A stretch of DNA of 64,000 nucleotides from Phaseolus vulgaris. Lineage: Eukaryota; Streptophyta; Magnoliopsida; Fabales; Fabaceae. The notes beneath the pieces were generated by a model, which searched no databases, was not told where the DNA came from, and worked only from the letters and a program-made list of their open reading frames with translations. The translations under genes and the position numbers were made by a program. Shown in pieces: positions 32,175-42,754 of this stretch (positions are counted from its first letter, which is position 1; every line of letters starts with the position of its first letter). The DNA lies in the NCBI RefSeq assembly GCF_000499845.2, contig NC_023753.2, forward strand, positions 18,500,087-18,564,086, read 5' to 3'.

Positions 32175-32682
32175 GTGTCTTATGCCACCATTGTAATAAA
32201 GCATAGTCTAAAAATTCTATAGTGGCTAGATGTACCCTTTGGTCTTCTTTGACCTTATACACATAAAAAATTTGCTCACATTTTGCTTCCCACCCCAAGT
32301 ACAAATTATGATCTCCTTCACCATTAAAGGTAGGTAATTATACATAGGGTAAGTAAGGTTTTTCTTCATGGTGCCTTCTTTTTCTATGATGATGACAGTG
32401 GTGTTAGTGAGTTTGGTGGTATTGTCCTCCATCCGATTCTTCTTCATGGCCGAGGTGATTAGAAGCACCTCTTGAAGAACTTCTATGTGAATGGCGCCTT
32501 CCATGTGCAGAATTGTTGGATGTGGCATGATTTTCTTCAAGCCTTTGCAGCCTTGCTTCTAATTGTCTTATGGCTTCATCTTTTTGTGCAATGGTCTTTT
32601 TGGCATCCTTCAATTCACCTTTAATGTATGCTTTTGGTGGAGAGTTAGACTCGGATGAACCACTACTTGAATAATGTTCCAT
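32175..32682 (-). pseudogene. gag N-terminal half of TR-GAG element
   Basis: Starts at ATG 32682 (MEHYSSSGSS). A short coiled coil (KDAKKTIAQKDEAIRQLEAR) is followed by a His/Arg/Ser-rich linker. After frameshifts the conserved gag segment LYLGWEAKCEQIFYVYKVKE and VHLATIEFLDYALLQWW appears in the frame at 32304-32175. This aligns with the chromoviral gag at 44090 (VYLDWEMKVEQLFACHRVSE). It is broken by the Copia 1 insertion at 32170 and continues at 8188. Confidence 0.75.
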
Positions 32683-33921
32683 TTTAATAACAAAACAGTA
32701 CACAAAAGAACAAACAATTAAGAGAAAACAAAGTTAGTAAAACAAGTGAAAAATGGAAAAGATGTTTACGGTTTTGTGACAAAAATTGTACTCAATTCAC
32801 TCCAAAAAGAATTCAGTTCTCTTCCAAGCTAATCTTGTGGTTTGGTGATTCTCAAGTGAAATATGTCAAATCACTCACCCACTTTATCCAAGAGCATCCA
32901 CCACAAAACTTAAAGAACAATAAAAGACAAACAAGAAAAAGGTGTAAACAAGAAAGGCTATAGCAAAAGGAATACAAGATATATGACAAACTCAAGAATA
33001 GTGAAGAAAAGACAAGCAAGAAAAATAAGGTACTCAATTAAAGGATGCCACACAAACGAAACTTAGAGAAAAGCACTAGAATAGATGAAGAAAAAAAAAA
33101 AAAAAACGAACTACTGGAATTTTTTTATAAACTGTGCGTGACTTGACAGATTTATCTGGAACTGTATAATGCAAACTGGATTATGAAATTTAAACCACAA
33201 AAAGTTCAAGATCTTATCTCAACAATGGCACTAGAATTACATAAAAACAGTAAGCCAATTAATTGTGATAAATTTTGCAAAATCACTGCCAGTTACTGTA
33301 TTTTTTTCGCCAGAATTACACACTGGACGTATTTCATTTATCATTTTTTTTTGTACTTGGAATTTTGATGTACTTCTTTTTTCTACTTTTTTATAACACT
33401 TTGAAGAACTCAAATCCAGAATTTCAGAAATTTCTAGTAAGCAAAGAAATTGAAATAAATAGAAACAATCAGCACGTTTTCAAGAAAACAGAGGAAACCT
33501 AACTGGAATGAAAAACAGAATGAAGAACTTTAAAAGACAGAATAAAAGTGATGTTTAAGAACTTGTATAGGTCTATTACACAAGTATGAACTCAAAACTA
33601 AAAAGAAAAAGCACCAAAGGATCAAGAAAACAAACACATAAATCTGTACTCAACACAAAATCAAGAAACCAAAATTATCAAAAAAAAGGACTAGATAGAA
33701 TTGATAACATTTTTGGAGAAACATGACTTTGACAAAACTAAGAAGGATTCAAAAATCAAAATGACACAAAGACAATGTAATAAGAACAAGAAAACAACAA
33801 GAAATACTCAAAAATAAACCTAAAACAGAAAGGTAAAGACAATAATGTAAATTTCTTGAATTAAAAGTGCCAAAACAACTCAAACATACACAAGAACACA
33901 CCTAAGGCTCATGATACCACA
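32683..33921 (-). promoter_or_regulatory. Leader and primer-binding site of TR-GAG element
   Basis: About 1.2 kb without coding signature. Next to the LTR the minus strand gives TGTGGTATCATGAGCC (plus 33906-33921), an initiator tRNA-Met primer-binding site. Segment 33026-33085 (TACTCAATTAAAGGATGCCA ... GAAAAGCACTAGAATAGATGA) is clearly homologous to 45215-45275 in the chromovirus leader. The next 200 bp share further words such as ATAAATTTTGCAAAATC. The small plus-strand frames here are not genes. Confidence 0.75.
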
Positions 33922-34912
33922 TGATATGATTCCAATAACATGATATGGATATAGAATGAATGGGTAACTCTAAAACAGCAAGTAAACCCCAAGAACTACT
34001 CAAGAACAGTTCAGGAATCACAAGAACAATGCCAAGAACAACAAGTTAACGCAGCATACAAAGGATTTACCAAATGAAATGAGCTAAACAATAAAACCCA
34101 TGGAAAGGAACTTGAAAACAACAAGATTATCACATGTAATTTGATACCATATGGAACGAACCAAGAACAACAAGGAAACAACCAAACTGCACTGATTAAA
34201 GGAGAAATAAAGTGCAGGAAATGAAAGGGAAAACAACAAAGAACAGATTGCACCGAATGGAATAGAAAACACAAGCAAGAAACACAAAAATGGAAGAAAA
34301 TGGAAGATGGAAAGAGTCACTTATGTGGTTGTAGACCAAGGGAGGATCTTCACGCCACTTAGAGGGTGGTTTACTCCAAGATGAGTGGTGGTGCTGCCAC
34401 TTGAGAGTCCCAAGAGCTCACAAGATGAGACTAAAGAGAGAAGAAAAGTCAAGGCTCACAACTTTCTCTAAAATTCACTAGAATTTCATTACTTTCAATT
34501 TCAACTTGTTTTTACAATGAGGTATGGCTCTCCTTTTATAAGGTGGGAGATGACCGGCCCTCCAGGTAAGGAAGGAAGGAAAGACTCCTTCTAGTTCCTT
34601 CTATGAACAAAAGGCGTGTAACTAGGCCAAAAGTTGACCTTCCTAGCCATTTCTAAGTAACTAGTGACTAAAAGTGCCTTTACATGCATAGTTTATTTTG
34701 TTTTCCTTTTTAGGCACTTCCCTAAGGCTATCATATCCTATTTACAATTTAATACAAGAGATATTACAAAGAGAGATTTCATTTGACAATCTCTTCCCAA
34801 TGATCTAGCCATGCTCCTAGTGATTCTTTGATTGGAGTGGGCTTGGGCTTCTCCATGAGTTTGGTCTTCTTCTTCTTGAATGTTGGCCTCCTTTTCATCT
34901 TGATTTGCATCA
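33922..34912 (-). repeat. 5' LTR of TR-GAG element
   Basis: A 991-bp partner of 5456-6446 with ends TGATATGATTCC and TTTGCATCA. It is followed by CTGTA, the right target duplication. Hydrophobic peptides readable on the minus strand are shared by both LTRs and are non-coding. Confidence 0.93.
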
Positions 34913-35206
34913 CTGTAGTAGGCAGGACTCAAATCCAAGTTCTTTTAATGACAAAAGAAACATTAACAACTAGATTAATCATATTGTAATTTTTATTATA
35001 CTTATTATTAATATAATTAATACTTATTATTAATAATAATAATAATATTAATCATAATAATAATTATAAAAATTATATTAATAACAATAATAAAAATTGT
35101 ATTAATAATAATTATATCAATAATAATAATATAAATTATATTAATAATAATTATTATTATATTAATAATAATAATAATAATATAAATTATATTCATATTA
35201 TTAATA
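34913..35206. repeat. AAT/ATT microsatellite
   Basis: After the CTGTA duplication, about 34990-35205 is an imperfect AAT/ATT trinucleotide tract. It creates an Ile/Asn-only open frame on the minus strand at 35017-35217, which is not a gene. Confidence 0.85.
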
Positions 35207-38200
35207 CTAGCGGGCACACATGCGCTCTAGCACTTATGTATCCACATTTTTTATTTTTATCATTTACATATATCTATGTTTAATATTAAAATTTGAATAA
35301 ATAATGTTATTATTCGCACATTTATATTAACAATATAAATTTATAGTATATTATGAATAAAAAATATGATTATCATCATCATTATGTCAAATCATTGTTC
35401 CCCTCTCCAGTTTTCTCAATCATAACAACGGTTTCTTAAATAAATTTTAAAACTGTTACAATAGTATAGAGTAATTAGGAATAATAAATGTAATGCACAT
35501 CTCAAACAGTTCTTTCAAATTTAATATTAACTATTTTTTTAGTTTTAAATTTAAGTTATTATAAAATGATGAAATAACCAAAATAAAATAATAAAATAAA
35601 ATATTGATACAAAGATAAACTAGAAAAAAAAATTTATACAACCAAAAACCGTTATAATGAGAAATTTCCTCTATATATAGATATAGAGTATAAATGACTA
35701 AAATAAATTAATAAAATAAAATATTTGTTAATATTTGTTGCTGGATAACTAAATAATTTATTTTCTAAATAAGGTTATATAGTATTTTAATACTATTTTT
35801 TAATAAATAAGATAAACATAATTATATATTTATTTCAAGTGGAAACATATGTTAAAATATAAATATACTGAGATTGAATAATAAATTGTTAAAAAATTAA
35901 AAGTGCTTAATTTTATAATAATTGCTTTAAAAATATATTAAAATTGTAAAAATATTAACTAATTTTAGAAATTTTGTTCCTTTTCTTATATATTTTCCAT
36001 CTTTCATTGTTAAGATTTTGAATGTTTATACCACATTAATATTTTAAAAATTAAAAAAAAATTGAATGTAAAATAAATTAATTAAGATTAGTTATATAAT
36101 TTTTCTTTAAATTATTATATATGTTCATCATTCAATTTTTTTTTCACATTTTGCAATCATAAATACACTCTTTAAAATAATTATATAAATAAAGACAATT
36201 TAAAGATTATAAATATTAAATATTTATATTTACTTTTAATTAGAGAATTTAAAAATTGTAAATATTTTTTTTAAATAATATTATATAACATTTTAATACT
36301 ATTTTTTTTATCAAAGTAATTAAAGTAAAGAAAAGTAAGTTAATAAATAATAAAATAAACATAGAAGGGTATTGATATATTAATTTCAAGTAAATTTCAT
36401 ATTTGTTAACAATATTAATTTATCTGCAAAGGAACTTATGTGATATTTCTTTATTATAAAATTTAAGAAAAAAAAGAAAAAATATCCAAAATATGAAATT
36501 GATTAATTTTAAATGTAAATGATAACATTATAAAATACATTTTTAACTGATTTCATAAGATTGTTATTGTCTTTAAAAACTCACATATTACAACCCAATA
36601 AAAAAAATTATAACTATTAATAAAACATGAAAACATACTATCAATTTATTCCTAATCTTTATTCCTCTCTCCAATTTTCTCTTTTTTCTTATTAAATTTT
36701 TTTTTATAATATATCAGTTTTTCACAAAATGTGGGAAGTATGATAAACAAAGAATGTGGTAAGTAGGTACGTGGGAAGGAAAGAGAGAGAAAGTGGGGAG
36801 TTGAGTAAGTGGTTTATGTGTTATGGAGGATCATAAAAACTGTTTCTTAAATAAATTTTAAAACTACTACAATAGTGGAGAATAATTAGGAATACAGAGT
36901 TAGCCGACAATATTTTTTGTTGCAGTACTTTATATTTAAGTAAGAGAGTTTAAGAAAAAATATAAGAAATATAGTAGGAATAGAAACTTAATTATCCACC
37001 AGTAATATGCAAGTAGGCAAACTTTAGAATAACATGAAATGAGAATTTAACCTTTTTCCAATATTAAAAAAAAAGTATGAGATTCAAAATCATGTGAATT
37101 AAAAGAAAATAATATTATTATTGTGGAATACTTTTATACTATATTTAATCCTCTCCACTCATCACCCTTAAAAAATCAGACCAAACATTCCACGAATATG
37201 AAAATACATTAGTCAACCGTGGTTGGTGGTGCCTCATTGTCAAGATGGTCAATCACCGGGGATTATTATTGGGCTGAGCATCAACATCATCAACTGGATC
37301 AACTTTAATATGAGGAGTCATCACCTGATCTCCTTCGAATATATCAACCATCATGCCTAACACCTAGAAGACAAAAGATACTAATTAGGAACCAAGGTCC
37401 AATTGCCTTCTCTTCCATGTAATTTGCTAACTATCATAATTGAGAATAAGTAATATACTAAATATAAAATAAGATAATAATAATAATGATTTAATATGAC
37501 AACAAAAGTGTGATTACAGATCTAACTGAGACATTCTTTCTAAACTCATCCAAAAAAAGTTAAATATCAAATAATTGTTTTACCTTGCATACACTGAAAA
37601 AAAAATAACTTCCGACCAAAACTCAAACAAAACATATGAATAAGCAAACAAACACATCAGTGTTACGTTAATAATCATTTTCCCAAATTAATGGGGGTGA
37701 AGATGAAGGAATATAGTAGAATGAGAAAAGGAAGAATAAAAGTGATGCTTCTGGAGGGTTCAAGCAAGCGAGGTCAGAATCGACCTGGTTGAGATTAGTG
37801 AAAGGGGTCGCGAAAGGTTGGGGAGAACAGTTGATTCTCCTTCACCTAGATCAGCTTCTTCATTTTCTACTTCTTCCGCCTTCACTTGCTGTTCCAACAA
37901 TTAAATAATCGAAATTATATAGGCTTCTTTTGTGCTTCTTTTATACTCTCGTAAGAGAGCATTGAGAAAGAGTGGAGGCTGATCAAAAGACAAAATGGAT
38001 GTAGTGGATGAGACGGTTACTTTAGATTTTTTATAATAGTTGGTTGTAAATCGTTGTGTTTGGCCACTACTTACTCACGTTTCCTAATATTTTTTTTCTC
38101 TTTCATAATTTGAACAGACACTCTCTCTTTAAGCAATTGATCTTCAAAATAAACCATCTCTTTTAATTCAAAACCGCTCCTCCATTTATTCCAAATATTT

Positions 38201-38328
38201 AAATAAAATAAAAGAAATGATGCAATACCCAAAATAATAAAATAAAATTAAATATTAATTTAAGGATAAAATAGGAAAAAATTTGAAAGCAGTTAAAGAA
38301 GGGAATCCCTTTTATATATAGATATAGA
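35207..38328 (-). mobile_element. Helitron-like AT-rich segment
   Basis: On the minus strand the segment starts TCTATATCTATATATA at 38328 with A before it. It ends GTGCCCGCTAG at 35207 with T after it, which fits the Helitron rule A|TC...CTRR|T without target duplication. The hairpin expected upstream of CTAG is weak here. A second TCTATATCTATATATA occurs at 35687, and a direct repeat of about 65 bp is found at 35423-35490 and 36832-36900, so two related copies may be joined or nested. No helicase is encoded; if correct it is non-autonomous. Apart from the exon-like patches near 37250-37900 it is AT-rich non-coding DNA. Confidence 0.35.
37253..37363 (-). pseudogene. Possible captured exon fragment
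   Basis: On the minus strand a T-rich stretch ending TTTTGTCTTCTAG (a plausible splice acceptor) is followed by 37 open codons and TGA at 37253-37255. The peptide contains MMVDIFEGDQVMTPHIK and looks more protein-like than its AT-rich surroundings. A second patch at about 37750-37895, also preceded by a GGAACAG acceptor-like site, can be read as VKAEEVENEEADLGEG before its frame is lost. I do not recognise the parent gene. Confidence 0.25.
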
Positions 38329-38394
38329 TTATAATCACATTAATAATATTAATATTAGTAATATTAGTAATATTAATAATATTACTAATATTAC

Positions 38395-38583
38395 ACCATG
38401 TCAAAAGATAAAAAAAAAAACAAGTTTTTGTCAATGTCTAGAGGGTGTGAAAGTGCCATAAAGACATTCCTCAAATATGAAGAGCCTAGTGTCAATGAGA
38501 GATTTGAAATTAATTGGGTTGAAGTCTCATGATTGGCACATCTTGATGCAATACTTGTTGCCGGTGGCTATTCGTGGGATTGT
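38395..38583 (+). pseudogene. CACTA (En/Spm) transposase fragment
   Basis: The plus strand encodes a decayed piece of a TNP2-type CACTA transposase. Around 38477-38580 it reads KSLVSMRDLKLIGLKSHDWH, then LMQYLLPVAIRGI; the GLKSHDxHxLMQ...LPVAIRG block is typical of that family. Upstream, FCQCLEGVKVP is interrupted by a stop. The fragment ends where the Athila-like LTR begins; ATTGT (38579-38583) is its likely duplicated target. The continuation should lie beyond the right end of the window. Confidence 0.65.
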
Positions 38584-39206
38584 TGATTTTTCTCGGCAAG
38601 TGTACCGAATCAACTGTAATATAGTACTCTTTAAAGTACGAATGTCGAACCCACAGGGAACAATTCTAATTAAGATGTTCTATTATAAAACTCATTAAGT
38701 ATAGAAAATAATTTTGAGAACATGTTCATAACCAAATTAAAGATTTCACAAGTAACTCAGAAATTTAGGGTTTGATTCAACCAAAACCAAAACTAACTTA
38801 TCAAATACAGAGAAAGATACTTGGGATTGAATTGCGTCTATCTCAATCATCTGTATTTTTGAATAATACAATATATAATACTCAAAACTACTTATTCTCG
38901 ATGCTTAATTTAAAGTCATTCACCTTGATTCCTCACAGATGAAATTCATAAGATAATTTCTTAAACACTGATTCCCCATATATTTAACAAATCATCCAGC
39001 ATTAGGAACAAAATTATGATGCAATCAATAACCTGGAATCTATTCCTAGCATTACAAGTTATAAAGTATTTTCGTACTTTTCAGATCCTTAAAAGTACTT
39101 TCCAGTTAAATTTAAGGATCAAAATCAAGACTCCATTGATCAGATAGAATCAAGCAATAAGCATGAAACGAAAATACCAAGAACAAATAGAAAAGAGAAT
39201 ATTATA

Positions 39207-39906
39207 TGATGGCATTTTCATGTGTTCTTCTTGAATCAAAGTAGAAAATAAGGTGCGGAAGCAATGGGTGAGATGATCAAGACCCTCCTAGGAGTTGTGT
39301 TGGCCTTGTAGGTGCATGATGAGTATGGTGTTTGAGTGGTTCGGCCAGCTCAAGGGAAAAAGGTGAAAAGGATTGAAGTTTAGAGCCTAGATTTCTAGGA
39401 GAAGTAAAGCTTGTGCACAAAAATGGCAGCATAACCTTACTCAATTAAACTTGAAAAATACAATGAGATAGCTTTCCTATTTATAAGCTATCTTGGACGT
39501 AAATGGTAAGCTAACTTCTAAGGAAAAGAAAACCAAAATTAAATCTAAATGCTAAGCCATGTGCCATGTGCAATGACCGGCCACACAACCCTAGTTTCTA
39601 GAATGTTTCCATCAAAAGTGCTTTCTACACTATCCTATCTACTAAGTACCCCTAATGGGCCTTTATGCAAACATATACAAAGCCTTCTCTCTTCCATCCG
39701 TGGCTTCATTTACTTGTGTTTGAGCATGTTTGGCCATTGATCTTGTAAGGGGGCCTAGACGGTCTAGCTCCATGGATAGCCTCCCTCCTTCACGTCCTAG
39801 ACGCTCACCTTCACGTCCTAGACGCTCACCTTGGTCTTGGTCTAGACGCTCTCCTTGGCTTGGGCCTTGGCTTCCTTGGGTAGGTGTGCTTGGCCCTCCT
39901 CCATCA
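39207..39906 (-). repeat. 3' LTR of chromovirus
   Basis: 700 bp, plus-strand ends TGATGGCATT and CTCCTCCATCA. Its right 244 bp are coding on the minus strand (integrase tail). The polypurine region follows at 39907 (TCCCCTCCCCCTTGG). Confidence 0.95.
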
Positions 39907-40980
39907 TCCCCTCCCCCTTGGAAAGGATTTGTCCTCAAATCCAGCTCGTCATCGTCATTGGTACCTACAAATGGAGAAAGATCAATTACATTAAAAGTGT
40001 CATGTACTCCATATTCAAGAGGTAGGTCCAACTTATATGCATTGTTGTTGACTCGCTTGAGAACTTGGAAAGGTCCATCACCTCGGGGACTTAGTTTGGA
40101 CTTCCTTTGATTTGGAAATCTATCTTTGCGAAGGTGAAGCCAAACTAAGTCTCCTTCCTCAAAAATTATTTCTCTCTTCCCTTTGTTGTTGTATTTTGTG
40201 TACTTCTCATTTTGTTGTTGTATTTGAATTTTAATCTTCTCATGCATTTTCTTGACAAAATCAGCTTTGAGTACTCCTTCCTTATGAACAAAATCTTGTG
40301 GATTAGGAAGGGGTATCAAATCCATGGGCGTGAGAGGATTAAAACCATATACTACCTCAAAAGGAGAAGCATTAGTAGTCTTGTGAACTACTCTATTGTA
40401 AGCAAATTCAATGTGGGGAAGGTACTCATCCCAAGATTTGTGGCTGCCCTTCATGATAGCCCTAAGCATAGTTCCAAGAGATCTATTGACTACTTCGGTT
40501 TGCCCATCCGTTTGAGGATGACAAGAAGTTGAAAATTGTAGTCTTGTTCCAAGTTTACCCCCAAAGAGTTTTCCAAAAGTGGCTTATAAACTTGGGATCT
40601 CTATCGGACACTATACTTCTAGGGAGACCATGGAGTCTCACCACTTCTCTAAAGAAGAGTTTAGAAATATTTTGAGCATCATCTACTTTGTGGCATGGAA
40701 TAAAGTGGGACATTTTGCTAAAACGGTCCACTACCACAAAGATAGAGTCATGGCCTCTTGCAGTCCTAGGAAGTCCTAAAATGAAGTCCATGCTAATGTC
40801 TTCCCAAGGAGCATTTGCAATCGGCAAAGGGGTGTAGAGTCCATGCAGCATTGTTCTAGACTTTGCTTTTAAACATGAGATACATCTAGAACAATGTCGG
40901 TGGACATCTTTCCTCATGTGTGGCCAACAAAATTTTGCTTTTAAAAGATCTAGAGTCTTATCAACTCCAAAATGGCCCAT
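39663..40980 (-). pseudogene. Integrase of chromovirus, with LTR-encoded tail
   Basis: From 40980: the zinc-binding HHCC region (GHFGVDKTL ... [12 protein letters not shown]) and the core with [10 protein letters not shown] and IVSDRDPKF. An extra base in a run of five Cs (plus 40558-40562) breaks the frame. The rest resumes in the frame ending at 39663: HPQTDGQTEVVNRS supplies the catalytic Glu, then the C-terminal domain EGDLVWLHLRKDRFPNQRKS and DTFNVIDLSPF. NPFQGGGDD marks the LTR border (39906). The LTR-encoded tail has repeated GERLGREGERL-like units, then GPLTRSMAKHAQTQ, and ends at 39663. Upstream, a TGA at 41047-41049 separates it from RNase H. Confidence 0.88.
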
Positions 40981-41046
40981 GAGTCCCCCTTCATGTGATT
41001 CTTTGACAAGGAGTTTTCTATGTGTTCCCTGGGGAATGCAAAGTTT

Positions 41047-42754
41047 TCATTCTTTAAAAAGATATCCCTCGGACACATAGTAACCTCCTTGTGCTCTATG
41101 TAGACATTGGGCATAGATGGATGAGAGTTCTTGATCTTCTTGGTAAAGCTCTCTTATGTGGTCAAATCCAAGAATTTGGGCACCTAGTTTTGAAAAGAGT
41201 GTGTGCCGTCTTGAAAGAGCATCAGCCACTATATTGGTGCTCCCTTTCTTGTATTTGATTACATAAGGAAATTGTTCAAGAAATTCCATCCATTTAGCAT
41301 GTCTCTTGTTGAGCTTGTGTTGGCCCTTTAAATATTTTAAAGACTCGTGATCACTATGGATAACAAATTCTTTGGACACAAGGTAGTGTTCCCAAGTCTT
41401 TAGGGCTCGCACAAGAGCATAGAGCTCTTTGTCATAGGTGGGGTAGTTGAGGGTGGTACCATGGAGTTTTTCACTAAAATAAGCAATGGGGTGTCCACCT
41501 TGCAACAAAACCGCACCTATGCCTACCCCCGATGCATCACACTCTATCTCAAAAGTTTTGGAAAAATTTGGGAGAGATAGGATGGGTGCATTGGTGAGTT
41601 GAGCTTTTAGCCTTTGAAAGGCTTGCTCATGCTTTTCATTCCAACAAAATGCAACATCTTTTTTTACAAGTTCATTCAAAGGAGAAGCTAGGCTAGAAAA
41701 ATTAGGCACAAACCTTCTATAGAAGCTAGCTAACCCATGAAAACTTCTTACTTCACTTACATTTTGTGGAGTTGGCCACTCGCGGATGGCTTTGATTTTC
41801 TCGGGATCTACATCCACCCCCTTTTTGTTTACTATAAAGCCTAAGAAGACTACACTATCTACACAAAAGGTACACTTATCCCTATTGGCAAAAAGACTAT
41901 TTTTCCTAAGGACTAGAAGAACTTCCCTAAGGTGGCTTAGATGGTCTTCTAGGGTTTTACTATATACTAAGATATCATTAAAGTAAACTACTACATATTT
42001 ACCTATACAATCCCTCAAGGTGTGATTCATAAGCCTCATGAATGTGCTTGGAGCGTTAGTAAGCCCAAAGGGCATCACCAACCACTCATATAATCCAAAT
42101 TTGGTCTTAAAAGCGGTTTTCCACTCATCACCCTCCTTGATTCGAATTTGGTGATATCCACTTTTAAGGTCAATCTTGGAGAATAGAGTTGACCCATGCA
42201 ATTCATCAAGCATATCATCAAGCCTCGGGATTGGATGCCTATACTTGATGGTGATGTTGTTGATTGCTCTACAATCACAACACATACGCCATTTTCCATC
42301 CTTTTTGGGCACCAACAAGACAGGTACAGCACAAGGGCTTAGGCTCTTTTGAACCCAACCCTTCTCCAACAAGTCTTGAACTTGTGATTCTATCTCCTTT
42401 GTTTCCTCGGGGTTGGTTCTATAAGCAGGCCTATTTGGTAGGCTTGCCCCCGGAATAAAGTCAATTTGATGTTCTATCCCCCTAAGAGGAGGAAGCCCAA
42501 TGGGTCCTTCTTGGGAGAATAGATCTTCAAATTCACTCAAAAGGTTTTCTACTTGAGGAGGTAAAACCATGAGTTCACTACTTGTGGCAGTGCATGTAAG
42601 TGCTCCTTTACAAAAGATAAGGCTTGGTTGTTCAACAAGAAGCAAGTTTTCAAAAACATTTTCAAGAGGTTTTTCTTGTTGACCAACCTTGTGGGAAGGA
42701 ACACTCTTCTCCCACGCCTTTTGATCCCTAAGGATTTTCTCTTTTCTAGCTCTC
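41047..42754 (-). pseudogene. Reverse transcriptase-RNase H of chromovirus, RT active site mutated
   Basis: A 569-codon open stretch, with 42645 as first ATG. RT landmarks are [31 protein letters not shown] and [14 protein letters not shown]. The active site reads [12 protein letters not shown]: the first Asp of YFDD is Asn (codon 41977-41979). RNase H follows with [26 protein letters not shown] and [11 protein letters not shown]. The LSRR end and the linker to integrase are normal. The stretch ends with TGA at 41047-41049 inside the linker. The upstream part ([11 protein letters not shown]) connects to gag-protease through a 10-base A run that is one base short of keeping the frame. Confidence 0.9.

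Larger units (their letters stand above)
5456..34912 (-). mobile_element. Non-autonomous gag-only Gypsy (TR-GAG type), outer element of nest
   Basis: Two LTRs of 991 bp each (5456-6446 and 33922-34912) in the same orientation are flanked by the perfect 5-bp duplication CTGTA (5451-5455 and 34913-34917). A primer-binding site complementary to initiator tRNA-Met lies at about 33907-33921. With the 24-kb Copia insertion (8194-32169) removed, the body holds only a leader, gag and protease; no RT, RNase H or integrase core is present. The gag and protease resemble those of the chromovirus at 39207-46948, and so does the leader. I infer a deletion derivative that relied on an autonomous relative for transposition. 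The coding part has frameshifts and stops, so it is dead now. Confidence 0.85.

Noticed and set aside
35017..35217. 66-residue Ile/Asn-only frame
   Set aside because: Translation of the AAT/ATT microsatellite.
39206..39207. A clean 5-bp target duplication for the chromovirus
   Set aside because: The left flank TTATA and right flank TATTA are similar but not identical in register; the right flank is an expanded AT microsatellite, so I do not claim a duplication.
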